Part shown: positions 23,943-33,172 of the stretch, in pieces
Layout: each line of letters starts with the position of its first letter
How positions within the stretch are numbered: the stretch's first letter is position 1
The notes under the pieces: generated by a model
The model's input: the letters and a program-made list of their open reading frames with translations, nothing else
The model's database searches: none
What the model was told of the DNA's origin: nothing
Position numbers and translations under genes: made by a program
From: Candidatus Caenarcanales bacterium
GTDB taxonomy: Bacteria > Cyanobacteriota > Vampirovibrionia > LMEP-6097
Reading direction: 5' to 3'
DNA length: 64,000 nucleotides
Assembly (NCBI GenBank): GCA_013216135.1
Contig: JABSOS010000007.1
Location: forward strand, 1-64,000

Positions 23943-25340
23943 CTACTTAATCAAAAGCTCACCACGAAGCGCCCAAGCGTTAGCTTGAGTAATTCTTACA
24001 TCAGAAATAGTTCCAATATACTGATCATGAAGCTCTGGATCACATTCAATATTCACAGTTTTGTTATTAAAGATTCTTCCAGCAAGCCTTCTAGGGTTTC
24101 TCTGAGACTTACCTTCGATAAGCACTTGCTCAACTTGATCAACATATCTCTGTGCTTGCTTTTCAGCAGTTTCAGTAATGATCGCATTCAAGAAACGAAT
24201 TCTCTCCTGCTTCTCATCTGCTGAAATATCATCTTCCCAAGTCGCAGCTGGCGTGAATGGGCGCTTAGAGTAAATAGCTGTATTACAAGCATCGTATTTC
24301 ACTTCCTGAACAACTTTCACGCTATCCATGAATTGTTCGTGCGTCTCACCAGGAAAACCGACTATAATGTCACCCGTAATAGAAGCCTCTGGCATTAACT
24401 TACGAATATAGTTAACTAGTTCCATGTATCTTTCAACTGTATATCTACGCGCCATACGCTTAAGAATATAATCATTACCTGCTTGGATAGGAACATGAAA
24501 GTATTTAGAGACCTTAGGAAGCTCAGCAACAGTCTCTATCAGTTCAAAGGTCATATCGCATGGGTGTGAAGTTAAAAACTTAATTCTTTCAATCCCATTT
24601 ACTTCATGAACTTCACGAAGCAATGTCGCTAGGTTTGAACCGATGTCTAAACCATAACCATCAACATTCTGCCCAAGTAGAATTACTTCTTTGTATCCTT
24701 CTTGAGCAAGACCTTCAATTTCTTTTTTAATTTCAGCTATCGGACGTGATCTTTGATCACCACGAGTTTTAGGAACTATACAGTAAGTACATCTATAGTT
24801 ACAACCATAAATTACGTTCACCCAAGCGTAGTATTTAGTTTTACGGAAAATAGGAGTTTCTGGAATATCCTCAGGAAGCTCTTCCCAGATCTCAGCGACT
24901 TGTGGACGAGCAGCATAAACTCCGATATTCTGGTCTGCACCTTTCACTGAGTTAAGTTTATTAACTTCATGCTTCCTTTCTGCTTCTAAAACCAAGTCAG
25001 GTAAACGGTGTAAGTTATGAGTCCCGATGATAATATCAGCAACTCTAACATCTTTAGCCATGCCTTCACCTTCCTGCTGAGGTACACAGCCTGCTAAAGC
25101 CACAAGGCTACCAGGTTTACGTGTTTTATCCCAGCTACCTACATAACTACGCATTTTATCTACAGCGTGCTCACGGATACTACAAGTATTTAAAATCGAT
25201 AAATCAGCTTCTTCACGCTTCTGTGTCTGCTCATAATCTATTTCATCTAATAAGCCAAGCATACGCTCAGTATCGGCGACATTCATTTGACAACCAAGTG
25301 TCTCAATGAAAACTTTTTTCTTTTTTACTTGTGTAGCCAT
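23943..25340 (-). CDS. miaB: tRNA-2-methylthio-N6-isopentenyladenosine synthase
   Basis: MiaB is a radical SAM methylthiotransferase acting on A37 of tRNAs. The 465-residue protein has the N-terminal MTTase domain with FIETLGCQMNVADTERM and the cysteines in NTCSIREHA and AGCVPQQEG, which ligate a second cluster. The radical SAM cysteines are in YGCNYRCTYCIVP, and SRPIAEIKKEIE follows. A C-terminal TRAM-like region is present. QMNVADTE and the RSRP segment favour MiaB over MtaB or RimO. TAAAAT lies 9 bp before the ATG, suggesting a leaderless mRNA. Confidence 0.95.
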   Translation of the reverse strand: MATQVKKKKVFIETLGCQMNVADTERMLGLLDEIDYEQTQKREEADLSILNTCSIREHAVDKMRSYVGSWDKTRKPGSLVALAGCVPQQEGEGMAKDVRVADIIIGTHNLHRLPDLVLEAERKHEVNKLNSVKGADQNIGVYAARPQVAEIWEELPEDIPETPIFRKTKYYAWVNVIYGCNYRCTYCIVPKTRGDQRSRPIAEIKKEIEGLAQEGYKEVILLGQNVDGYGLDIGSNLATLLREVHEVNGIERIKFLTSHPCDMTFELIETVAELPKVSKYFHVPIQAGNDYILKRMARRYTVERYMELVNYIRKLMPEASITGDIIVGFPGETHEQFMDSVKVVQEVKYDACNTAIYSKRPFTPAATWEDDISADEKQERIRFLNAIITETAEKQAQRYVDQVEQVLIEGKSQRNPRRLAGRIFNNKTVNIECDPELHDQYIGTISDVRITQANAWALRGELLIK

Positions 25341-25405
25341 GGATATATTATTTTATCTAAAATAACGACTTAATTCAGGCTTTTATGAGAAATCTTTAAG
25401 GAAAG

Positions 25406-26416
25406 CTAAACTATTTCAAGATCAAAACTTCCACGATTTCCCTCAGTACCTTTAGCAAATTCAATAAACCCACCCATATCTTCACAAGTAATACAACCTA
25501 AACTGCTATACAGATGTTCCTTACCTGGACCAACTAAAGAACCAAGACTACCTTCACTACCATGAACCTGAATAGCAGATGCTCTCATTTGCCTTACCGT
25601 ACCATCATTCTCAGTATATGTAGCCATTGGGTTACCTGATCGACCATTAACAGTTATAAGATTAGATCTACCAGTAGATGTAAGATCTGTAGAAAAAGTC
25701 AAGACTTGCTCTTTATTTACCTCGGCAATACCAGTGGTACCTTGACGAGATTTTTCATTTAACTTCCTACCTGCAGGACCATCACCTAAATCTTTTTTAC
25801 TTTGAACAGTGGGATCAGAAGCACCAGCAAAAACTTTCACAGTCCCATCAGCCCGAATACCAACGATCTTTTCCTATTCACCATACCCTTCTTCCCTGAG
25901 AGCAAAAAACTTGGTTTTACCATTATTATCTTCTTTATATAATTTACTATTCTTAATTCTTGCTATCTCATCTGTGCTTAAACCAGCTTCTTCAAGACTC
26001 CCACCTTCACTAGTACTAGTAACAGGGTTGGTAATACTATTACTAGGTGGTATTACCGCAGCTGAAGCTGAAGGCATTATAACGTTACTTACCTGCCCCC
26101 ATAAATTAGGAACAAGACCTAGCAATTTATCCTTTGCAAAATTAATAGAACCAGCAAAGGGGTTACCAGAACCAAAAGTTGTCCCGCTAAATGTATCACC
26201 ATCTGGCTTATTCTCGATTAGCGAGACTGTATTACCGTTTTCACCTTTTTGAACTAAAATAACTTGTCCAGTTTCTTGATTATAGGCTAAAGAAACATTT
26301 GGGTCGTCAGTCGTTTTGCTTGTCCATTTACTTGGATCATTCACGCCAACTTTCCCAATACCAAGATCAAGACTTAAAAGTGTATTTTTTACAGTGTTAG
26401 CTAGTGATCCGACCAT
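25406..26416 (-). pseudogene. L,D-transpeptidase-like gene interrupted by an in-frame TAG
   Basis: From ATG 26416 (ribosome-binding site GGAGAGA) the frame runs 180 residues to TAG at 25874-25876. It then continues without frame change for another 156 codons to the end. The first part is Gly/Ser/Asn-rich. The second part carries IQVHGSEG and, 23 residues after that His, YSSLGCITCEDMGGF. This matches the His...S-x-G-C signature of YkuD-type L,D-transpeptidases, which cross-link peptidoglycan. TAG is a normal stop in this genome, so this is either a nonsense-mutated pseudogene, a sequencing error or a read-through. An internal start (TTG/GTG/ATG) could also give a separate short enzyme. Confidence 0.6.
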
Positions 26417-26607
26417 AATTTCTCTCCAAAGATACAACCAATTAAACCAGTAATTTTTGATAGTAAATTTACAAATCTTAAAAAAAATTCACTTTCAAAT
26501 CTAAAAAAAACTTGAAAAATAAAACAAAAGTAAAATATAATGAAATGAAATATATTAAATCAGTTACGAATGCGTGTGTGACTCGGTTTTTTATTCAGGA
26601 GGATAAC

Positions 26608-27519
26608 ATGATAACGAACTTCTTACAGTCAAGGGCGACTGGTGAGGGGATGTTGGGGAATATTTGGCAAAACTCAGCATTGCCCTTCAATAATACAGAG
26701 CTGCTTGAAGATGCAGCTGCAGCAAGTGGACAATTTGATAGAGTCAAAAGTGAACACGAAAAAAATGAAGATCTTGCATTAAGGTATGTAAGAGAAATCA
26801 AAAAGCTAACGAGGAATAAAGAAGCCGTTAAACAGCTATTATTCAAGGAAATTAATCGCAATAAAATAAATAAAGAGCTTACTGATAAAATCTCAAATCT
26901 TATCGGAACTCACATGCCGTTAATGATAAAGGCTATAAAAGAAAAAAAGCACTTTAAAAAGATGGCTGTTAATTTCTCTTTAAGAAAACAGTTTTTAGAG
27001 ATAATTGACTCATTAGAAGAGAGTACACAAAAAGAAGCTGCTTTTTTCTTCAATCGGAAAGTTGAACAGTGTTTAGAAAAGAGAAATCACGATAAATATC
27101 AGGTTAATATTAGAGATCATTTTTTTAGATCTATAAACCCACAAGTTAATCAAAAACTTCTCCAGATAGCACCTAATATTCAAAGACAAATAGACGTTAT
27201 CTGTATATTACCGTTTCAGGCAGAGTTACAAAAATGCTTTCAAGAAGAAGTCGATAAAAAGTTCAAAACACGTAAAAAGACTGATACTTTCTGTAAAAAA
27301 ATAAATCATATTGAAATGAAAATGCACAAAGCTTTTACTAGCTTAACCGCTCATAAATCTTCTGCGTTTCAACTTTTAGCTTATGAATACTTCTATAGAA
27401 AGATAAACCAATCTAAATTCAGAGCTTTTACTAAATTAACTTTGAGTTATTCAGCAAACCCATATAAACTCTCTAAATTCATGCGATTAAGTCCGATGGT
27501 ATTTAGAGTAATGGGCTAA
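26608..27519 (+). CDS. Hypothetical basic helical protein
   Basis: The product has 303 residues from ATG 26608, chosen because it follows a strong ribosome-binding site (CAGGAGGATAAC). A longer TTG frame upstream has none. The protein is Lys/Arg/Gln/Phe-rich and helical throughout, with no membrane helix or signal peptide. The first 20 residues (MITNFLQSRATGEGMLGNIW) look different from the rest. I recognise no domain. The stop is 3 bp from the end of the convergent helicase gene. Confidence 0.6.
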   Translation: MITNFLQSRATGEGMLGNIWQNSALPFNNTELLEDAAAASGQFDRVKSEHEKNEDLALRYVREIKKLTRNKEAVKQLLFKEINRNKINKELTDKISNLIGTHMPLMIKAIKEKKHFKKMAVNFSLRKQFLEIIDSLEESTQKEAAFFFNRKVEQCLEKRNHDKYQVNIRDHFFRSINPQVNQKLLQIAPNIQRQIDVICILPFQAELQKCFQEEVDKKFKTRKKTDTFCKKINHIEMKMHKAFTSLTAHKSSAFQLLAYEYFYRKINQSKFRAFTKLTLSYSANPYKLSKFMRLSPMVFRVMG

Positions 27520-27522
27520 TGC

Positions 27523-29820
27523 TTATGAATTAGTAACTTCTAAGACAGGTTCTTTCTCGATTACAGACACAGCTTCTTCAGCTAGAGACTTAACTTTAGG
27601 GTCAATAAAATCAAGTTTAGAAACCTGTTTACAGATATCAACTGTTCTAAGAAGTGCTTTTAGAGCGTCACCGTCATCTGAATTATTTTCAGACATCAGT
27701 TCATCCCAATTCAGACACTCCATCCATTTACTAACTACAGAAGCAACATTCATGTTAACTTCAACTGGTTTAATAACCTTATAGTTTCTCTGTGTTTTAA
27801 CTACGTTTCTAGCTATAACTTTAAGTTGATCAAACAATTCATAAAATTCAGCTTTAGATTTAAGGGAAGCATTATCTCTAGATCTAGATTCAATAACTAC
27901 AGCAGCTAATACACAAGCAAATTCTACAACTGTTAAGTCTTTTACTAAATCACTAGTAACTAGTTCTGTAATATAGAAAGAGTTTTCAGATCTAATCGCA
28001 GCGCAAGTTTTACCTAAATCTGTAGGTTTGTTATTCTCATCAAGATACTTTTTATCTTTTAAAAGTTCTACGATTCTTTCAAAATCTTGCCAGTAAGTTT
28101 CTTCACGCTCTTTAATCGTGAAACCAAGTTCTTTAACTTTCTTTCTGAATCTCTTTACAGTAGACATTTGTTTAGAACAAGGCTTCTGTTTAGGGCAACC
28201 ATTACAAGGATAATTTTGAGCTTCTAAAGTAAGAATTTCTAAAAGCTCTTCCATATCAGTAACCTCAGGAGACATACTTTCTTCAAATTTCTTTTTCTTA
28301 CGACGAGTGTCATCTAGCTTATCTTGCATTGATTTATAGTGCTGTAAATCACCGATTTCACCAGGACATAATGGAGTCTGTAAATCAAATAATTTATCTT
28401 CTAAGTTAGATTTTTCTTTTAGAAGAGGTTTTAAGTCTCTTAATACTAAAGAATGCCCAAAGCTCTTAAAGATTAATTCTTTAACTTCTTTAAGATCGTG
28501 GTTCATAAGAAGGTTTAAAACCATTTCATAACTAGCTTTAAAGTTGCTTTCAATATCTTCAGCTTTAGCTACAGCAAGTGAAGCTGCATCAGCAGCGGTT
28601 TGATTTTGACTTTTAACGGTTATCACATAACCTAAGTCATCCATTCCTCTACGCCCAGCTCTACCAGACATTTGAAGGAATTCAGATGCTTTAAGTTCTC
28701 TAAAACCATGATCACCTCTTTTCTCAATGCTACTAATGATAGTAGTTTTAGCAGGCATATTAATACCAGCAGCAAGAGTTTCTGTAGAGAATACGACCTT
28801 AATTAAACCTTTCATGAAAAGTTCTTCAATTAAAAGTTTCACAGCAGGTAATAAACCAGAATGATGAGAAGCAATTCCTTTTCTAATCAAATCTAAATGC
28901 TGATAGTTAGCGATAAATGAATGTGCTTTACTCTTTTCATCTACAAGCTTATTAACTTCTTTCAGCTCCGCTTCGTTTAAAAGATTTAAAGTCTCACACT
29001 GACGTGCATATTTATCACAACCTTTTCTACTAAACACAAAGTAGATAGCAGGAAGCATTTCTTTTTTAGCAAGCTCAGCTACAACCTTCTCTGGAGACGA
29101 ATCTTTAGCGAAGTTTCCGCCACCTCTACCAAATTTATTCTTCTTACCGAATCTATTATCGTTTCTTTCCTTAAGCTTAGGGTTAAGTTTTTTATTCGGA
29201 GTAATAAGTGGAAGTAACTGCTCTTCTTTAAAGTAATAATGGTGCAAAGGAACTGGTCTAAAATCAGTTTTAACTAATTCACATTCACCATGAACTTCTG
29301 TAATCCAGTCTTTAATTTCTTCAGGGTTATTAATAGTCGCAGATAATGCCACTATGTTAACAGTCTTAGGACTATAAATTACACTTTCTTCCCAAACTGT
29401 TCCACGAGACTCATCTCCTAAGTAATGGAACTCATCAAAAATAATAAATCTTAAATCGTCTAAATAATCATCAATAGAACCAAATGTTGTTTCATACAAC
29501 ATATTTCTATAAATCTCTGTAGTTAAAACGATTACTTTAGCGTCTCTATTTTTAGAGGTATCACCAGTAAGTATACCGACATTCTCTTCACCAAATTCTT
29601 GACCAAATTCTAAGAATTTTTGGTTAATTAAAGCTTTTAAAGGAGCTGTATAGAAAACTTTTTTACCTTCATCTAGTGCTATTCTTATAGCTTCTTTCGC
29701 TATAACCGTTTTACCAGCACCAGTAGGAGCACTAACAATTATGCTCTTTGAGTCTTTTATATAATCTATCGCTTCCTGTTGAAATGAATCTAATTCAAAT
29801 TTAGTTTTTGTAACTGACAT
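27523..29820 (-). CDS. Ski2/Mtr4-like DEAD/DEAH-box RNA helicase
   Basis: The 765-residue superfamily 2 helicase has Walker A SAPTGAGKT at about residues 30-38, motif II DEFHYLGDESRGTVWEE, motif III SATIN, and VFSTETLAAGINMPAKT with QMSGRAGRRG for motifs V and VI. The C-terminal region resembles the DSHCT helical domain of Ski2/Mtr4 proteins. Cyanobacteria carry such helicases. A cysteine cluster (CNGCPKQKPC) in the linker before DSHCT could bind metal. In eukaryotes relatives feed RNA to the exosome; the bacterial substrate is unknown. An AAGGAAAG lies before the start. Confidence 0.85.
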   Translation of the reverse strand: MSVTKTKFELDSFQQEAIDYIKDSKSIIVSAPTGAGKTVIAKEAIRIALDEGKKVFYTAPLKALINQKFLEFGQEFGEENVGILTGDTSKNRDAKVIVLTTEIYRNMLYETTFGSIDDYLDDLRFIIFDEFHYLGDESRGTVWEESVIYSPKTVNIVALSATINNPEEIKDWITEVHGECELVKTDFRPVPLHHYYFKEEQLLPLITPNKKLNPKLKERNDNRFGKKNKFGRGGGNFAKDSSPEKVVAELAKKEMLPAIYFVFSRKGCDKYARQCETLNLLNEAELKEVNKLVDEKSKAHSFIANYQHLDLIRKGIASHHSGLLPAVKLLIEELFMKGLIKVVFSTETLAAGINMPAKTTIISSIEKRGDHGFRELKASEFLQMSGRAGRRGMDDLGYVITVKSQNQTAADAASLAVAKAEDIESNFKASYEMVLNLLMNHDLKEVKELIFKSFGHSLVLRDLKPLLKEKSNLEDKLFDLQTPLCPGEIGDLQHYKSMQDKLDDTRRKKKKFEESMSPEVTDMEELLEILTLEAQNYPCNGCPKQKPCSKQMSTVKRFRKKVKELGFTIKEREETYWQDFERIVELLKDKKYLDENNKPTDLGKTCAAIRSENSFYITELVTSDLVKDLTVVEFACVLAAVVIESRSRDNASLKSKAEFYELFDQLKVIARNVVKTQRNYKVIKPVEVNMNVASVVSKWMECLNWDELMSENNSDDGDALKALLRTVDICKQVSKLDFIDPKVKSLAEEAVSVIEKEPVLEVTNS

Positions 29821-29963
29821 CTAGAAATTACTTTCCTTATAATATTTTTATTCACTATTGTCCGTATATATTCTTAGCACATAGTGGTAAAAGAATCATA
29901 AGTTTATAGGATTTTTTTAAGTTTTCAAGATAAGCCAGTTTTTAAAAAGTACAAGTCTAAAAA

Positions 29964-30797
29964 CTAAGGAGTCATTTCTGCTTCAGTTTCATAACTCATT
30001 TCATGTGGTTCATGAATATGAAAATCATATGGATCATAATCACCGATGATATCGCCATCTAAACTAAAACTTTCAGCGCTAAGTGGATATTTATAACCTA
30101 AAACAAGTCCATTAGTGAAACCTTTAACAGCTCCCGTTAATGCTCCAGAAATAGCTCCAACTCCTAAGCCACCAACTTTCCCGAAAGCCTCTCCCATTGT
30201 TCCAGGTCCCATATAATCAGAGAAATCATCAGCGTGATCAATACCTTTAGCAGCGCTACCTCTAACAGCAGCGATAGGCGCTCCTACGACAGCACCTACT
30301 GGTGCACCGACTAAAGTCCCAAAGATTCTATGAAATAAACCGGCTTCATAAACATAATCCACATCATCATTATGTCTACCTTTCATTTGGTGAACATCTG
30401 AATCTCTTTGGATTTTACTAGAGTGTGAAGTTTTACTTGAAGCGATTACAGTTTTTTCAGACATCTCTGCTTTAGCTTTCCACTCACCAACTCTTCTATT
30501 TAAATCTTTATTTTCAGCAGTTAAACTAGTTAGCTTACCATCTAGAACTGCTTTTTCTCTTAAACAATTGTTGCACTTATTATTAAGGCTCATATTTTCG
30601 TTTTTAAGTTTTTTATTCTCTTCTTTCTGTTCTTTATATAATTCTTTATACTCATCAGCATAGACTTTAGCCTGCTCTAACTCATTTCTAAGATCATGAC
30701 TAACTTCTGTCATACCATGAGTACCACCAGCAAAGGCATTAGTAGCCAAAACAGCATTAATTAATGAAACTACTATTATCTTCTTCATCATCGACAT
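29964..30797 (-). CDS. Secreted or periplasmic protein with coiled coil and Gly-rich hydrophobic region
   Basis: The 277-residue protein begins with a signal peptide (KKIIVVSLINAVLATNAFAGG; likely cleavage after AFA). A long coiled coil spans about residues 35-110 (ELEQAKVYADEYKELYKEQK, NLNRRVGEWKAK). A hydrophobic Gly/Ala/Val-rich stretch follows with repeated VGAPVGAVVGAP and VGAISGALTGAVKGFTNG. This resembles glycine-zipper segments that insert into membranes. The acidic, His-containing C-terminus ends EAEMTP. It may be an envelope protein. Start may be the first or third Met. Confidence 0.6.
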   Translation of the reverse strand: MSMMKKIIVVSLINAVLATNAFAGGTHGMTEVSHDLRNELEQAKVYADEYKELYKEQKEENKKLKNENMSLNNKCNNCLREKAVLDGKLTSLTAENKDLNRRVGEWKAKAEMSEKTVIASSKTSHSSKIQRDSDVHQMKGRHNDDVDYVYEAGLFHRIFGTLVGAPVGAVVGAPIAAVRGSAAKGIDHADDFSDYMGPGTMGEAFGKVGGLGVGAISGALTGAVKGFTNGLVLGYKYPLSAESFSLDGDIIGDYDPYDFHIHEPHEMSYETEAEMTP

Positions 30798-30925
30798 CTT
30801 ATCTTACCATAATGTAATACAATTACGAGATTATTATACCCATAAGCTATAAGTTCCCAGCAAAATCCACCAGAAAGACCATATATAAGCTCTCGTCTGT
30901 GTTTCAAGAAATCTCAATAGACGGT

Positions 30926-32224
30926 TTACTTAAAGATTAACTTAGGTAAAGAAGTCTTAGAATGACTAAAATATATGGCTTCTACGATCTGCGCCATAGC
31001 ATTTTCTAAATTCTCTTTTTCCTGAGAAGCATAAACAGTAAAAACCTTTTCACCTTTCTTAATAGGTTCACCAATTTTCTTATGGAAAATAACTCCAGCT
31101 GAATAATCTTTAGTAGCATCAGTTTTTAAGGCAAGTCTATTAGCTATATTACCGATCATTTCACAAGAAATAGATTTCATATATGCATCTTCAGTAGCAA
31201 TAAAATCTAAATTAGGAATCTCTTTATAGGTCTCTGTAAATTTCTTAAGGTCACCACCTTGAGCTGAAATCCACTCATCAAACTTAACAGCAGCTTTACC
31301 AGATTCAATAGAATCTATCACCTCTGACTTAGGAACCAACTGAGAAGCTAACTCTAGTACTAAATCATAAGTATCATTTTTCAATTTACCATCTAAAATC
31401 TCAATCGCTTCTTGAACCTCTAAAGCATTTCCGACAGCGTAGCCTAATGGCTGATCCATATTACTGATAAGCACTCGAACATCTAATTTAAGTTCACTTC
31501 CTATAGAAAGAATCTCTTTCTTTAAAGCCTTAGCAGAAGATTTATCCTTCATAAAGGCTCCAGAACCACATTTTAAATCAATAAGAATAGTATCAGCTCC
31601 AGCTGCAATCTTCTTAGACATTACACTAGAAGCAATTAATGGAACAGACTCTACGGTAGCCGTCTTATCACGCAAAGCATAAATTTTCTTATCAGCAGGA
31701 GCGTAATCTTCAGTCTGAGAAGCAAGTGCAATACCAACATCTTTTATCTGAGCCTCAAAACGCTTAATATCTAAATCTAGGCTAAAGCCAGGAATAGAAT
31801 TAAGCTTATCAGCTGTACCACCAGTGTAACCTAGTGAGCCACCTGAAAATTTGGAAACCTTAAAACCTAAAGCAGCTAAAACTGGGGAAAGAACTAAACT
31901 TACTTTATCTCCCACTCCACCTGTGCTGTGCTTATCGACAAACCCTCTATTTGAGATAAGAGCCTCAGGGTTACCAGGGTTAAACTCATCATCGTGTCTT
32001 TTTAAGGTAAGAACATGACCACTGTATGCCATAGCCCTAGTGAGCTCAGCTGTCTCCTTCTTATCTAGACCTTTAATAAAAACTGCTGTAACCCAAGCAC
32101 TAAGCTGAAAATCAGGAATAGTATCAATATTATTTATAACCCAATTGATCTCATCATTAGAATAAGCAAGACCTTTAATCTTCTTATCAATCAGATCAAT
32201 AATATTGTAACTAGATTCCATCAT
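30926..32224 (-). CDS. deoA: Thymidine/pyrimidine-nucleoside phosphorylase
   Basis: This enzyme splits thymidine or other pyrimidine nucleosides with phosphate for nucleoside salvage. The 432-residue protein has SGHVLTL, the phosphate-binding VDKHSTGGVGDKVSLVLSP and FSGGSLGYTGGTADKLNSIP. DLKCGSGAFMKD and the C-terminal domain with AGVIFHKKIGEPIKKGEKVF are also present. Deciding between DeoA and the broader Pdp specificity is not possible here. It starts 9 bp downstream of atpG on the same strand, an unusual pairing, and is probably co-transcribed. Confidence 0.9.
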   Translation of the reverse strand: MMESSYNIIDLIDKKIKGLAYSNDEINWVINNIDTIPDFQLSAWVTAVFIKGLDKKETAELTRAMAYSGHVLTLKRHDDEFNPGNPEALISNRGFVDKHSTGGVGDKVSLVLSPVLAALGFKVSKFSGGSLGYTGGTADKLNSIPGFSLDLDIKRFEAQIKDVGIALASQTEDYAPADKKIYALRDKTATVESVPLIASSVMSKKIAAGADTILIDLKCGSGAFMKDKSSAKALKKEILSIGSELKLDVRVLISNMDQPLGYAVGNALEVQEAIEILDGKLKNDTYDLVLELASQLVPKSEVIDSIESGKAAVKFDEWISAQGGDLKKFTETYKEIPNLDFIATEDAYMKSISCEMIGNIANRLALKTDATKDYSAGVIFHKKIGEPIKKGEKVFTVYASQEKENLENAMAQIVEAIYFSHSKTSLPKLIFK

Positions 32225-32233
32225 AAATTTAAA

Positions 32234-33130
32234 TTAAGCTAAAGCGGCAGAACCACCAACAATCTCAGAAATTTCCTGAGTGATAGCAGCTTGACGAGCT
32301 TTATTATACTGAAGCAATAACTTCTTAATAACTGAGTCTGCATTATTCGTAGCATTGCTCATAGCAGTCATTCTCGATGCAAGCTCACTTGTCGTAGCAT
32401 CTAACATATCAGAATAAACAGTGTTGTTAATAAACATAGGTGTAAGAGTATTAATTAAAGAACTAGCATCAGGTTCTAAAATAATATCAGCATGGCTTTC
32501 TTCAATCGCTTCTTCGGTAGTAACTTTCTGAACAGGAAGCACAATTTTATGCTCAGCTAACTGAGTAACCATATTCAAGAAACGAGTAGAAATTACTTCA
32601 ACTCTTTGAACTTTATTATCCGTGAAAGAATCTGCCATAAATTGACCGATCTCGTGTACAGTTTCTAACTCAGGCTTAGTCGGTAACTGGATATAAGACT
32701 TAATAACATTAATCCCTCTATCTTTATAAATATCTTTAGAGAAGAAATCAGTAGCCTTTCTACCTATAGTAAGAAGTTCAATCTCAACTCCTTCTTCTTT
32801 TAATTCTTCAATTCTATTTCTAGCAAGCTTCTGCACATTAGCGTTATAAGGACCACAAAGACCAATATCAGAAGAAATAATAACTAATAAAACTTTAGAA
32901 ACTGAGTCGTAAGTTTTTAAAAGTGGGTACTGCTCTAATTGTTCAGGGTCAAGAGAGTCCTGAAGCTGAGAATATAACTTTTTAACAGCATTAGCATAAG
33001 GTCTAGCAGCCTTAATAAGCTTCTGCATCTTATTAACCTTTGCAGCAGCAACTAGTTTCATCGCTGCAGTGATTTTTTTAGTCTTCTTAGTACTACCAAT
33101 TTTAATTTTAATTTCTTTAAGACTTGGCAT
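32234..33130 (-). CDS. atpG: ATP synthase F1 gamma subunit
   Basis: The gamma subunit is the central rotor shaft of F-type ATP synthase. The 298-residue protein begins PSLKEIKIKIGSTKKTKKITAAMKLVAA, the N-terminal helix signature. SSDIGLCGPYNANV follows, and it ends with ASRMTAMSNATNNADSVI and NKARQAAITQEISEIVGGS. Length is slightly above the E. coli protein. It stands apart from atpHA and atpDC, with deoA downstream. TAAAAT ends 8 bp before the ATG with no Shine-Dalgarno sequence, so the mRNA is likely leaderless. Confidence 0.96.
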   Translation of the reverse strand: MPSLKEIKIKIGSTKKTKKITAAMKLVAAAKVNKMQKLIKAARPYANAVKKLYSQLQDSLDPEQLEQYPLLKTYDSVSKVLLVIISSDIGLCGPYNANVQKLARNRIEELKEEGVEIELLTIGRKATDFFSKDIYKDRGINVIKSYIQLPTKPELETVHEIGQFMADSFTDNKVQRVEVISTRFLNMVTQLAEHKIVLPVQKVTTEEAIEESHADIILEPDASSLINTLTPMFINNTVYSDMLDATTSELASRMTAMSNATNNADSVIKKLLLQYNKARQAAITQEISEIVGGSAALA

Positions 33131-33172
33131 AGGATAATATTTTAGCTTAAAAATCAGATTAGTACTAAATTT

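Noticed and set aside
25874-25876. Recoding of TAG as an amino acid genome-wide
   Set aside because: Several conserved genes (thrC, aroKB) end correctly at TAG, so TAG is a working stop codon.
25809-26252. Plus-strand open frame opposite the L,D-transpeptidase-like gene
   Set aside because: Ser/Pro/Leu-rich low-quality translation without a ribosome-binding site; it mirrors the real frame.
26512-26607. Extended N-terminus of the helical protein from TTG 26512
   Set aside because: No ribosome-binding site there, while ATG 26608 follows a strong one.
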